From: Actinomycetes bacterium
Lineage (GTDB): Bacteria; Actinomycetota; Actinomycetes; Propionibacteriales; Propionibacteriaceae
Reading direction: 5' to 3'
Assembly: GCA_023436925.1 (NCBI GenBank)
Contig: JAEZHJ010000036.1
Span: 1 to 55,400, forward strand
DNA: 55,400 nucleotides
Part shown: piece by piece, positions 24,082 through 31,958 of the stretch
Numbering within the stretch: the first letter of the stretch is position 1
Layout: each line of letters opens with the position of its first letter
Made by a program: the position numbers and the translations under genes
Notes under the pieces: model-generated
The model's database searches: none
What the model saw: the letters and a program-made list of their open reading frames with translations, nothing else
What the model was told of the DNA's origin: nothing

Positions 24082-24740
24082 CAGCGGCGCACCAGGCCCG
24101 TCTCGTAGGCCAGCAGCACCAGGCCGACCCGGTCTCGCGCCTCCAGCTTGGCCAGCAACCTGCCGATGTGGGTCTTCACGGTGCCCTCGGCCATGTACAG
24201 CTTCGCCGCGATCTCGGCATTGGTCGCCCCGGTGGCGATCTCCTGCAGCACCTCGCGCTCCCGATCGGTCAGCACCTCCAGCCGCGGGTCGTTGCCCTCG
24301 GGGTTGGTGGGCAGGGTCGGCAGGACGTGGTCGAGCAGGCGTCGGGTCGCCGACGGAGCCATCACGGCCTCGCCGGCCGCCACCGTACGGATCGCGTTGA
24401 GCAGGTCGGCCGGCCGGGCGTCCTTCAGCATGAAGCCGCTGGCGCCGGCCTTCAGGGCACTGAACACGTACTCGTCCAGGTCGAACGTGGTCAGGACCAG
24501 CACCCGCGGCCCGAGGTCCTGGTCGATGATCAGCCGGGTCGCCTCGACCCCGTCCATCACCGGCATCCGGATGTCCATCAGGACGACGTCGGCCGGGGTC
24601 GCGATCAGCTGCTGGACGGCGGACCGCCCGTCGGCGGCCTCCCCGACCACCATCAGGTCGTCCTCGGCCTCGATCAGCATCCGCAGGCCGCTGCGGACGA
24701 GCTCCTGGTCATCGGCGAGAAAGACGCGGATCGGGTTCAT
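24081..24740 (-). CDS. NarL/LuxR-type response regulator
   Basis: A 219-residue two-component regulator. The receiver domain has the acidic pair Asp10-Asp11, the phosphorylation site Asp56 in VLMDIRMPVMDG, and the conserved Lys in MLKDARPADLL. The C-terminal LuxR HTH (LTDREREVLQEIATGATNAE, then AEGTVKTHIGRLLAKLEARD) binds DNA. It starts 4 nt after the histidine kinase stop, so the two are a cognate pair. Target genes are unknown. Confidence 0.96.
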   Translation of the reverse strand: MNPIRVFLADDQELVRSGLRMLIEAEDDLMVVGEAADGRSAVQQLIATPADVVLMDIRMPVMDGVEATRLIIDQDLGPRVLVLTTFDLDEYVFSALKAGASGFMLKDARPADLLNAIRTVAAGEAVMAPSATRRLLDHVLPTLPTNPEGNDPRLEVLTDREREVLQEIATGATNAEIAAKLYMAEGTVKTHIGRLLAKLEARDRVGLVLLAYETGLVRR

Positions 24741-24744
24741 CGGA

Positions 24745-25965
24745 TCATCCTCGGGTGAGTGGGGCGGTCGGGGCGGTCAGGGGCAGCACGACGGTCACCT
24801 GGAAGCCGCCGCTCGGACGGGGCCGGGCGACCATCCGGCCGCCCATCGAGGTCACCCGCTCATTCATCCCGCGCAGGCCGTGGCCGGGATCGGTGGCCTG
24901 TTCGGGGTCGGGGCGGCCGTTGTCGACCACGTCGACCAGGATCTCCTGCGGAGCGTACGTCAGGCTCACCGTCGCCCGGGCGTCCGGACCGGCGTGCTTG
25001 AGCACGTTGGTCAGCGCCTCCTGCACCACCCGGTACACGGTCAGTTCCAGGGCGGCGGGGATCTTGGGCGGCTGGCCGTTGACGATCAGCCGGAACCGGT
25101 CGCTGGCCCGCTCCACGAGTTCGGGGATGTCCTGCAGCCGTGGCGCCGGCGCGAAGTCGGCATCGGCGCCGGACTCCGGTCCGTCCCGCAGCACACCGAG
25201 GATCCGGCGCATCTCGACCAGCGCCTCACGTCCGGTGTCGGCGATGGTGCTCAGGGCCTGGGTGGCCGCCTCCGGCTTCTTGGCCGCGAGCGCCTTGCCA
25301 CCCTCGGCCTGGACGATCATCACCGACAACGAGTGGGCGACGATGTCGTGGAGTTCGCGGGCGATCTGGTTGCGGGCCCGCGACTCGGCCAGCCGGGTCT
25401 GCTGCTCCCGCTCGGCGAGCACCGCCCGGTAGCGCTCCTGGGCGTTGGCGACCAGGTTCTCGTGCGCCTCCGACTCCTCCCGCGCCCGCCGTCCGATCGC
25501 GTACGGCGTGACGACCAGGCCCAGGCAGACGAACCAGGCCAGCGAGAACCAGACGATCTGGCGCGGGCTGAGGTGGGACAGGTCAGAGACGACCCAGCGC
25601 AGCGGACCCAGCACCGATCCGATCGCACCGATCACCAGCACGCTGCGGGCGGTGTGGCCGGGCACCCACCGCGCCACCGAGTAGGCGACGATCGGGATGG
25701 TGACCAGGGACGGCAGCGGCAGGCTGGACGCGACCAGTTGCAGCAGGGCCGCCGCCGAGACGATCGCCAGCGTGATCAGCGGGGAGTGTCGCCGCAGCAC
25801 CAGCGGAACCACCATCAGGATCGAACTGGCCAGCGCGAGGGTGGACAGCGACCCGGTACTCCAGCTCGGAATCGTGAGCAGGGCCAGCGCGGTCGCGAGC
25901 GCGCCATCCACCGCCCAGTCCTGACGGGTGGCACCGGGCGGGAACAGCAGCTCGCGCAGGGTCAT
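24745..25965 (-). CDS. Sensor histidine kinase (HisKA_3 type)
   Basis: A 406-residue kinase. About five or six N-terminal membrane helices form the sensor region; after a coiled linker the dimerisation domain has the phospho-acceptor His in ARELHDIVAHSLSVM, followed by the HATPase domain with the N-box YRVVQEALTNVLKHAG and the G-box GHGLRGMNERV. It phosphorylates the downstream response regulator. I choose the ATG at 25965 because a TACGCT -10 box lies 8 nt upstream and the longer frame would overlap the divergent promoter. Stimulus unknown. Confidence 0.94.
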   Translation of the reverse strand: MTLRELLFPPGATRQDWAVDGALATALALLTIPSWSTGSLSTLALASSILMVVPLVLRRHSPLITLAIVSAAALLQLVASSLPLPSLVTIPIVAYSVARWVPGHTARSVLVIGAIGSVLGPLRWVVSDLSHLSPRQIVWFSLAWFVCLGLVVTPYAIGRRAREESEAHENLVANAQERYRAVLAEREQQTRLAESRARNQIARELHDIVAHSLSVMIVQAEGGKALAAKKPEAATQALSTIADTGREALVEMRRILGVLRDGPESGADADFAPAPRLQDIPELVERASDRFRLIVNGQPPKIPAALELTVYRVVQEALTNVLKHAGPDARATVSLTYAPQEILVDVVDNGRPDPEQATDPGHGLRGMNERVTSMGGRMVARPRPSGGFQVTVVLPLTAPTAPLTRG

Positions 25966-25973
25966 CGGGCACC

Positions 25974-25979
25974 AGCGTA
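25974..25979 (-). promoter_or_regulatory. -10 box for leaderless kinase operon transcript
   Basis: TACGCT on the minus strand lies 8 nt before the ATG at 25965, with no ribosome-binding site. Confidence 0.45.
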
Positions 25980-26070
25980 GGACCCCGGGGGAGAGCCGCC
26001 CGTCAGGCTGTCGGCACCGACGGCGTTGACCCGGCCTTCTACGCTGGTGCTGAGCAAGAGGGGAGGTGGG

Positions 26071-26955
26071 ATGGTCCCATCGGACAGGCAGCGGTACAAC
26101 ACCCAACTGCTGCCGCTCTCGCTTCTCGCCGGGGTGCTCATCGTCGCCCTCGGCACGGTCAGCCTGGTTGCCATCTACCTCAACCGGGTCAGCGCGAGCG
26201 TCGGCGCGATGGCGAGGTCCGCACCGGTGGAGAGCTACGAGGGCCGGCCCGAGAAGACCGCACCGTCACCGGGGTCGATGGCGCCGCTGGACTACCTCGT
26301 GCTGGTCGCCGACGCCGACCACAACCTGGTGTCGGTGCACCTGGTGAACCTCGCCGGCTCCCGGCAGGAGTTGACGCTGGTCTCCCTGCCGTCCGACCTG
26401 CTGGTCTCCAGCGGACCGCGCCGCGCCCACCGCACCCTCGCCGACCTCTATCAGGACTCCGGTGTCCAGGACGTGACGCGCGAGGTGGAGCAGCTGCTCG
26501 GCGTACGGACCGACCACCAGGCCCAGGTCGCCGTCGACGGCTTCACCATGGTGGTGGAGGCGATGGGCGGCCTGGAAGAGGTGGCCGATGCTCCCGCCGA
26601 AGCCGACCCGACCGCCTACATCACCGCTGCGCCCGACTCACCCGGGCGAGCCGAGCGGGTCTCCGGGGTGTTCCGCAGCACCCTGGAGCGCCTCGGGATG
26701 ACCCACGCGATGATCAACCCGCCCCGATTCGACGCCGTCCTGCGGGCACTCGAGCACTGCACGCAGATCGACTCCCAGCTGACCTCCGACGAACTGGAGG
26801 CCACCGTCATGGAGACAAGTGTCCGGGCCGAGGACATCGGGGAGTACCTGTTGCCGACCGTGCCGGTGAAGGACGGACGGACCGCGGTCCCGCGGGGACT
26901 GGTCGCACTCCGCAAGGCGCTGGCCGCCGACTCGCTGTCCACCCTGACCCGCTGA
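26071..26955 (+). CDS. Degenerate LytR-CpsA-Psr (LCP) domain membrane protein
   Basis: A 294-residue protein with one N-terminal membrane helix (LLPLSLLAGVLIVALGTVSL) and an outside LCP-like domain (LDYLVLVADADHN, ELTLVSLPSDLLV, YQDSGVQDVTREVEQLLGV, VDGFTMVVEAMGGLEEVADA). LCP enzymes move wall polymers from lipid carriers to peptidoglycan and rely on an Arg in the SIPRD motif; here it reads SLPSD, so activity is doubtful. Shorter than most LCP proteins and with no C-terminal LytR_C domain. The ATG at 26071 follows GGGAGGTGGG. Divergent from the kinase operon. Confidence 0.75.
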   Translation: MVPSDRQRYNTQLLPLSLLAGVLIVALGTVSLVAIYLNRVSASVGAMARSAPVESYEGRPEKTAPSPGSMAPLDYLVLVADADHNLVSVHLVNLAGSRQELTLVSLPSDLLVSSGPRRAHRTLADLYQDSGVQDVTREVEQLLGVRTDHQAQVAVDGFTMVVEAMGGLEEVADAPAEADPTAYITAAPDSPGRAERVSGVFRSTLERLGMTHAMINPPRFDAVLRALEHCTQIDSQLTSDELEATVMETSVRAEDIGEYLLPTVPVKDGRTAVPRGLVALRKALAADSLSTLTR

Positions 26956-26973
26956 CGGCCCGATCCGGCCGGG

Positions 26974-26979
26974 TAGGCT
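26974..26979 (+). promoter_or_regulatory. -10 box for leaderless microprotein gene
   Basis: TAGGCT lies 6 nt before the ATG at 26986. Confidence 0.4.
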
Positions 26980-26985
26980 GCCGGG

Positions 26986-27111
26986 ATGAAGAGAATGCTG
27001 ATGCTCGGGGTCACCCTCGCCGGCGTGGGCTACGTGCTGTGGCAGGCCTGGCAGCAGGCCAACGCCGACAACGCCAGGGCGTGGGCCGAGGGGACTGACA
27101 CCGTCCGCTGA
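26986..27111 (+). CDS. DLW-39-like membrane microprotein, 41 aa
   Basis: A 41-residue protein: MKRMLMLGVTLAGVGYVLWQ, followed by a Gln/Asn/Ala-rich segment and the ending RAWAEGTDTVR. One hydrophobic helix near the N-terminus and an acidic, Trp-containing end match the DLW-39 family of actinobacterial microproteins, although the DLW triplet itself reads RAW. Such proteins usually sit near gyrA and tRNA-Ala; here it follows the LCP-like gene. Function unknown. Confidence 0.7.
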   Translation: MKRMLMLGVTLAGVGYVLWQAWQQANADNARAWAEGTDTVR

Positions 27112-27129
27112 CCTGCCCCCGGGGTCCGT

Positions 27130-27534
27130 TCAGCCGAGGTTGTCGTACTCCCACTCGGGCTTGCTGAGCAGTTCGTTCAGCGCCTCGCCGACCGCGGCCG
27201 CCTGGTCCTCGGGGTCGTCCAGGCTTCCCAGCCGCCCCGCCAGCGACGGGGCGTCCGCCTGGGCCCACAGCAGCAGGTCGTAGATCTCGAAGGTGATCTC
27301 CGCGACATCGCTGCCCTCGCCCTTGATCCACAGCGACAGCGACTCCGGCGGCCAGCTGGAGCCGTAGGACGCGTCGATGTCGGTCCACGGGTAGCGGTGG
27401 ACGAAGGACTCCGGTTCCGCCTCGAACCGGATCTGCCACTCCCCGCCGGGATCGATCTCGGCGGTGTCGAGCTCGAGGCCGAAGGGGGCCAGTTCATCGG
27501 TGAGGACGTCGAGGTAGCCGTCCGGGAAGTCCAT
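27130..27534 (-). CDS. Hypothetical acidic protein, 134 aa
   Basis: A 134-residue acidic, Trp-rich protein (about 30 Asp/Glu) with no membrane helix. Segments such as ELDTAEIDPGGEWQIRFEAE and ITFEIYDLLLWAQADAPSLA suggest a compact alpha/beta domain; I recognise no family. I choose the ATG at 27534 because TACCGT (27542-27547 on the minus strand) lies 7 nt upstream as a -10 box; a GTG at 27543 would overlap that box. Stands alone, convergent with the microprotein gene. Confidence 0.75.
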   Translation of the reverse strand: MDFPDGYLDVLTDELAPFGLELDTAEIDPGGEWQIRFEAEPESFVHRYPWTDIDASYGSSWPPESLSLWIKGEGSDVAEITFEIYDLLLWAQADAPSLAGRLGSLDDPEDQAAAVGEALNELLSKPEWEYDNLG

Positions 27535-27587
27535 GCTCGACACGGTAGCGGCCCGGTGCCAGCACTGCCAGATCGCCGTGCCGGTGG

Positions 27588-28283
27588 CTATGCCTGCGGC
27601 GGCTCGGGTCGCGTCCGGGAGCCCCCGGCGGCCAGCCGCATCAGATCGGAGTCGAGGTCGATCCCGAGCTCGGTGCCGCCGGCACTACCGAACTCGTGCT
27701 GGTAGCTCTCCCAGGACTCCGCCTTGATCCGGGCGGCGAACTCCGACTCCATGAGCAGCAGCAACTCGATGGCCGCCCGGTCGATCCGCTTGTTCAGCGC
27801 CGGGTCGGCCCAGTCCTCGGGGGCGGCGAACAGCGAGGTCGGCGCGGTGAGCGTCCGCAGGAAGGCGAACAGCGGACGCAGCTGCTCGTCGACCACCAGG
27901 GCGTGCCGGGCGGTGCCGGCGGTCGCCGCCAACACGACCGGCTTGGCGATCAGCAGGTCGTTGTCCAGGACGTGGAAGAAGGAGGTCAGCAGGCCGCTGG
28001 CGGCCGCCTTGTAGACCGGGGTGCTCACGATCAGGCCGTCGGCGGCGCCCAGCGTCTCGACGGCGGCGGTCAGCCGGGGCCCGTTGAGCTGGGACACCAG
28101 GGCGGTGGAGATCTCCTGGGCCAGCGACCGCAGGTCGATCACCGTCACCGTCACCGTACGGCCGCGCTGCTCGGCCCGCTCCGCCACCCGGGCGCTGATC
28201 CGGTCGGCCAGCAGCCGGGTCGAGGACGGGTCGGAGGCGCCGGCGCTGACGACGACGAGCTGGAAGGGACGGGGATCGGTCAT
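27588..28283 (-). CDS. NADPH-dependent FMN reductase, CE1759 family
   Basis: A 231-residue flavin reductase with a flavodoxin-like fold: VVVSAGASDPSSTRLLADRI at the phosphate-binding loop, ADGLIVSTPVYKAAASGLL at the flavin-binding loop and VVLAATAGTARHALVVDEQL. It reduces FMN with NAD(P)H and supplies FMNH2 to the partner luciferase-like monooxygenase of the same operon, a pairing known as CE1758/CE1759 in actinobacteria. Its ATG overlaps the stop of the MarR gene between them. Confidence 0.92.
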   Translation of the reverse strand: MTDPRPFQLVVVSAGASDPSSTRLLADRISARVAERAEQRGRTVTVTVIDLRSLAQEISTALVSQLNGPRLTAAVETLGAADGLIVSTPVYKAAASGLLTSFFHVLDNDLLIAKPVVLAATAGTARHALVVDEQLRPLFAFLRTLTAPTSLFAAPEDWADPALNKRIDRAAIELLLLMESEFAARIKAESWESYQHEFGSAGGTELGIDLDSDLMRLAAGGSRTRPEPPQA

Positions 28284-28738
28284 CGGTGGGCTCCCTGCGG
28301 GGCGGTGTCGAGGTGGTCGACGAGTCTGGTGGTGATGGCGCGGAGCCGGGCCAGGTCGTCGGGGTCGACCGCCGACATCGCACGCGCCACGGAGCGGGCG
28401 TGCTGGCGTCCGACCTGCTTCTGCCGCTCGCGTCCCGCGGGGGTGAGCGCGACCCGCACCGACCGTCCGTCGGCCGGGTCGGGCGAACGCTCGACCAGGC
28501 CGCGCTGCACGAGCCGGTCGACCAGCCGGGACAGGCCGGGCTGGCTGAGCAGCACCTCGCGTCCGAGCTCGCGCATCCGGACGGGACGGTCACACTTCGA
28601 CAGCGTGTAGAGCACGTCGTACTCGCGCATGCTGAGGTCGTCCCAGACGTCGGCGGCCTCGAACTGGCGCATCAGCCGGGTGTGGGCGGTGAGCATCGCC
28701 TCCCAGGCCTGGTTGGCGAGCCGGTCCTGCTCGGTCAC
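28280..28738 (-). CDS. MarR family transcriptional regulator
   Basis: A 152-residue winged-helix regulator with VRMRELGREVLLSQPGLSRL as HTH and the wing GLVERSPDPADGRSVRVALT. The GTG start at 28738 lies 1 nt after the monooxygenase stop and its own stop overlaps the FMN reductase start, so it sits in the middle of the operon it probably controls. The palindrome at 29948-29965 is a candidate operator. Confidence 0.93.
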   Translation of the reverse strand: MTEQDRLANQAWEAMLTAHTRLMRQFEAADVWDDLSMREYDVLYTLSKCDRPVRMRELGREVLLSQPGLSRLVDRLVQRGLVERSPDPADGRSVRVALTPAGRERQKQVGRQHARSVARAMSAVDPDDLARLRAITTRLVDHLDTAPQGAHR

Positions 28739-28739
28739 G

Positions 28740-29921
28740 TCAGTTGCCGGCGGCGGCGGACTGCAGCGGCGTGTCCTGGTAGGGCGACTGCCCGGTGACG
28801 TTGTCGCCGCGGTTGGCGTTGGGTCGTGCCTGGCGGACGGGGCCGTCGCCGTACTTCGCCTTCACCCGGGCCGCGTGGGTGGGGGCGTCGGCCGTCTCCG
28901 GATCCCGCCGCGCCGCCAGCTCCCGGCGCAGCACCGGAACCACTTCCTCGCCCAGCAGGTCGAGCTGGTTGAGCACGGTCTTGAGCGGCAGGCCGGCGTG
29001 GTCGATCAGGAAGAGCTGGCGCTGGTAGTCGCCGAAGTACTCGCGGAAGGTCAGCGTCTTCTCGATCACCTCCTGCGGCGAGCCGACCGACAGCGGGGTG
29101 AGCTCGCTGAACTCCTCCATGCTGGGGCCGTTGCCGTAGACCGGGGCCTCGTTGAAGTAGGGACGGAACTCGGCCTTCGCGTCCTGGGACCGCCGGGCGA
29201 TGTAGGCCTGGCCGCCCAGCCCGACGATCGCCTGCCTGGTGGTGCCGTGGCCGTAGTGGGCGAAGCGCTGCCGGTAGAAGTTGATCAACCGGATGTAGTG
29301 CTCCTTGGGCCAGAAGATGTTGTTGGCGAAGAAGCCGTCGCCGTAGTAGGCGGCCTGCTCGGCGATCTCCGGGGTCCGGATCGAGCCGTGCCAGACGAAC
29401 GGCGGGACGTCATCGAGTGGGCGCGGCGTCGAGGTGAAGCCCTGCAGCGGGGTGCGGAACTCGCCCTCCCAGTCGACGACGTCCTCACGCCACAGCCGGT
29501 GCAGCAGGTTGTAGTTCTCCAGGGCCAGCGGCAGGCCCTTGCGGATGTCCTTGCCGAACCACGGGTAGACCGGCGCGGTGTTGCCCCGTCCGAGCATGAG
29601 GTCCATCCGGCCCTTGCTGAGGTGCTGCAGCATCGCGTACTCCTCGGCGATCCGCACCGGGTCGTTGGTGGTGATCAGCGTCGTGGCGGTGGACAGCAGC
29701 AGCCGTTCGGTCTGCCCGGCCAGGTAGGCGAGCAGGGTGGTGGGGGAGGAGGAGAAGAACGGCGGGTTGTGGTGCTCGCCGATCGCGAAGACGTCCAGCC
29801 CGACCTCCTCCGCCTTCTTGGCGATCGTCACGACGGCGTCGATCCGCTCGGCCTCGCTGGGGGTGGTGCCGGCGACGGGGTCGCGGGTGATGTCACTGAC
29901 CGAAAAGATGCCGAACTGCAT
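28740..29921 (-). CDS. FMN-dependent luciferase-like monooxygenase, CE1758 family
   Basis: A 393-residue LLM-class flavin enzyme: MQFGIFSVSDITRDP at the start, IGEHHNPPFFSSSP (substrate/flavin pocket), LGRGNTAPVYPW and VWHGSIRTPEIAEQAAYYGD. It uses FMNH2 from the co-encoded reductase and oxygen to oxidise an unknown substrate. The ATG at 29921 follows an AGGAGTGG ribosome-binding site; an upstream ATG would remove it. First gene of the operon monooxygenase-MarR-FMN reductase. Confidence 0.94.
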   Translation of the reverse strand: MQFGIFSVSDITRDPVAGTTPSEAERIDAVVTIAKKAEEVGLDVFAIGEHHNPPFFSSSPTTLLAYLAGQTERLLLSTATTLITTNDPVRIAEEYAMLQHLSKGRMDLMLGRGNTAPVYPWFGKDIRKGLPLALENYNLLHRLWREDVVDWEGEFRTPLQGFTSTPRPLDDVPPFVWHGSIRTPEIAEQAAYYGDGFFANNIFWPKEHYIRLINFYRQRFAHYGHGTTRQAIVGLGGQAYIARRSQDAKAEFRPYFNEAPVYGNGPSMEEFSELTPLSVGSPQEVIEKTLTFREYFGDYQRQLFLIDHAGLPLKTVLNQLDLLGEEVVPVLRRELAARRDPETADAPTHAARVKAKYGDGPVRQARPNANRGDNVTGQSPYQDTPLQSAAAGN

Positions 29922-29947
29922 TGCCACTCCTGGGCTGGGGTTCTCGA

Positions 29948-29965
29948 TATATGCGCTTGCATACA
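29948..29965. promoter_or_regulatory. Candidate MarR operator upstream of monooxygenase operon
   Basis: TATATGC GCTT GCATACA is a near-perfect inverted repeat (6 of 7 pairs) 26 bp upstream of the monooxygenase start, in the only AT-rich stretch there, so it could also hold the -10 box. Confidence 0.5.
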
Positions 29966-30040
29966 TCCGAACCCCGCCGGGGGTGTTCTCATTCCCGGCG
30001 CCTCGCCGGGGCCGCCGCCGGCCGGACGGATGCGATACCT

Positions 30041-30052
30041 TTTCCGCGGAAA
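30041..30052 (+). promoter_or_regulatory. Palindrome overlapping the esterase ribosome-binding site
   Basis: TTTCCGCGGAAA is a perfect 12-bp palindrome with a CG centre, typical of LacI-family operators. It overlaps GGAAAGG, the ribosome-binding site of the gene at 30060, and lies just after GATACC, a possible -10 box. Confidence 0.5.
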
Positions 30053-30059
30053 GGACACC

Positions 30060-31028
30060 ATGCCCCGCTTTGATCTGTCACCGAAGGAGTTGCACAGTTA
30101 CCGGCCGGAGGTGAGGGAGCCCGCCGACTTCGACGAGTTCTGGCGCGCGACGCTGCGCGACCACAAGCCGTCCGGTGCGACCCCCACCCTGGTCAAGGCT
30201 GATGGCAGGCTCTCCCTGGTCGACGTCTGGGACGTCACCTTCGCCGGTTTCGACGGCCACCCGATCCGGGCCTGGCTGTTGCTTCCCAAGGGGGCGGAGG
30301 GGCCGCTGCCCGGTGTCGTCCAGTACAACGGCTACGGCGGCGGCCGCGGCCTGCCCCACGAGCACCTGGCCTGGGTGTCCGCCGGCTACGCCCACCTGTT
30401 CATGGACACCCGCGGGCAGGGCAGCGGCTGGGGTGCCGGTGGCGACACCCCGGACCCGGTCGGCTCCGGCCCGGCGTCCCCGGGCTTCATGACCCGCGGC
30501 ATCGAGGACCCCGCGTCCTACTACTACCGGCGCGTCTTCGTGGACGCGGTGTGCGCTCTCGAGGTGCTGCGCGGGCTGCCGCAGGTCGACCCGGAGCGGG
30601 TCGCGATCACCGGGGGCAGCCAGGGTGGCGCGATCACGATCGCCGTCGCCGGGTTGGTGGACGGGTTGGCCGGCGCCATGCCGGACGTCCCGTTCATGTG
30701 CCACTTCGAGCGGGCGGTCGGCATGACCAGCGAGGACCCCTACAACGAGATCGTCCGGTACCTGTCGGTGCACCGCGGCGCCGACGAGCGGGTGTTCGAG
30801 ACGCTGTCCTACTTCGACGGGGTCAACTTCGCCAAGCGGGCCACCGCCCCGGCGCTGTTCTCGGTCGCCCACCTGGACCCGGTCTGCCCGCCGTCCACCG
30901 TCTTCGCCGCCTACAACCACTGGGCCGCACAGGACACCGGGATCGTCGAGTACTCCTTCAACCAGCACGAGGGCGGCCAGGCCTGGCAGTGGTCGGCGCA
31001 GGCGGACTGGCTGGCCGCGCGGGTGTGA
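30060..31028 (+). CDS. Acetylxylan esterase / cephalosporin-C deacetylase (CE7)
   Basis: A 322-residue alpha/beta hydrolase of carbohydrate esterase family 7, which removes acetyl groups from xylo-oligosaccharides and cephalosporin C. The N-terminus (ADFDEFWRATLRD), oxyanion region (VVQYNGYGGGRG), RGQGSGWG, nucleophile motif GGSQGG, and the Asp and His of LDPVCPP and NQHEGG are present in order. No signal peptide, so it acts on imported acetylated sugars. Start ATG at 30060 follows GGAAAGG. Stands alone, divergent from the monooxygenase operon. Confidence 0.94.
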   Translation: MPRFDLSPKELHSYRPEVREPADFDEFWRATLRDHKPSGATPTLVKADGRLSLVDVWDVTFAGFDGHPIRAWLLLPKGAEGPLPGVVQYNGYGGGRGLPHEHLAWVSAGYAHLFMDTRGQGSGWGAGGDTPDPVGSGPASPGFMTRGIEDPASYYYRRVFVDAVCALEVLRGLPQVDPERVAITGGSQGGAITIAVAGLVDGLAGAMPDVPFMCHFERAVGMTSEDPYNEIVRYLSVHRGADERVFETLSYFDGVNFAKRATAPALFSVAHLDPVCPPSTVFAAYNHWAAQDTGIVEYSFNQHEGGQAWQWSAQADWLAARV

Positions 31029-31080
31029 GCCGCTCGGCGTCCGGTGGAATACCGCGGCGCCGGGTGGCCTTGTCCCTGAC

Positions 31081-31731
31081 ATGAGCCAACCCCTGAAGGT
31101 CGACATCTGGTCCGACATCCAGTGCCCCTGGTGCTACATCGGCAAGCGCAAGTTCGAGGCCGCCGTGGCGGACTTCGATGGCGAGGTGGAGGTCGAGTAC
31201 CACTCCTTCGAACTGGCGCCCGACACCCCCGTCGACTACGAGGGCAGCCCCGCGCAGTACCTCGCGGAGCGGAAGGGGATGTCGGTGCCGCAGGTGGAGC
31301 AGTTGTTCCAGCGGGTCACCGAGATCGCCGCCGCCGTAGGCCTGGACTACGACCTCACCCGCTCCCAGCAGACCAACACCGTCAAGGCGCACGAACTGCT
31401 GCACTACGCCAAGGCCCGCGGTCGCCAGGCGGAACTGAAGGAGGCCCTGCTGAAGGCGTACTTCATCGACCACCGCCACGTCGGACGGATCGATGACCTG
31501 GCCGACCTGGCCGCCGAACTCGGCTTCGACCGGGAGGACGTGGTTCGCTCGCTGAGCGAGTCGGAGTACCTGCCGGCGGTGCGGGCGGACGGGGACCTGG
31601 CGCGGGCCTACGGCATCAGCGGCGTCCCGTTCTACGTCTTCGACGACAAGTACGGCGTCTCGGGTGCCCAGGAGACCTCCACCTTCGCGCAGGTGCTGCG
31701 GCAGGTCGCGGACGAGAAGGCAGCGGCGTGA
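31081..31731 (+). CDS. DsbA family (FrnE-like) thiol-disulfide oxidoreductase
   Basis: A 216-residue thioredoxin-fold protein with active site CPWC (Cys15, Cys18) and the helical insertion of the FrnE/DsbA branch (SQQTNTVKAHELLHYAKARG). The cis-Pro loop is GISGVPFYVFDDK. No signal peptide, so it is cytoplasmic and probably acts in redox protein repair. A 38-codon open frame overlaps its stop and may be a coupled partner. Confidence 0.94.
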   Translation: MSQPLKVDIWSDIQCPWCYIGKRKFEAAVADFDGEVEVEYHSFELAPDTPVDYEGSPAQYLAERKGMSVPQVEQLFQRVTEIAAAVGLDYDLTRSQQTNTVKAHELLHYAKARGRQAELKEALLKAYFIDHRHVGRIDDLADLAAELGFDREDVVRSLSESEYLPAVRADGDLARAYGISGVPFYVFDDKYGVSGAQETSTFAQVLRQVADEKAAA

Positions 31732-31844
31732 CCGAGCCGGTGACTCCCGCGATCACGCTGATCGGCCTGCCCGGCGAGGCCTGCGACGGCGACGACTGCC
31801 TGCCTCCGGTCCCGGCGGATCCGCAGCCGGGGGACGAGCGCTGA
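31728..31844 (+). CDS. Cysteine-containing microprotein coupled to the DsbA gene, 38 aa
   Basis: A GTG overlapping the dsbA-like stop (GTGA) opens 38 codons: VTEPVTPAITLIGLPGEACD, then GDDCLPPVPADPQPGDER. It has two Cys (CDGDDC) in an acidic, Pro-rich chain. Too short for family assignment. The tight coupling to an oxidoreductase and the Cys pair suggest a small redox partner or substrate, but it could also be a chance frame. Confidence 0.45.
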   Translation: MTEPVTPAITLIGLPGEACDGDDCLPPVPADPQPGDER

Positions 31845-31874
31845 GCGACTGATCGGCCGGGTCCGGACGCGAAA

Positions 31875-31909
31875 ATCCCGGGACACCATTCCGAGCGGTG
31901 TCCCGGGAT
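31875..31909 (-). terminator. Strong intrinsic terminator, U-tract on the minus strand
   Basis: ATCCCGGGACACC and GGTGTCCCGGGAT form a perfect 13-bp stem with a 9-nt loop. On the minus strand it is followed by TTTTC, so it ends the PadR/membrane-protein operon; it can also stop the dsbA transcript coming from the other side. Confidence 0.85.
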
Positions 31910-31958
31910 GCGCCCGGTGCGGACGGGATCGCGGCACGTGCCGCTCCGCCCCGGAGTC

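Noticed and set aside
28629..31028. A 799-codon open frame on the plus strand across the luciferase-like gene
   Set aside because: Only its last 322 codons have sensible composition and homology (the CE7 esterase from 30060). The first part is antisense to the well-supported MarR and monooxygenase genes, a usual effect of high GC.
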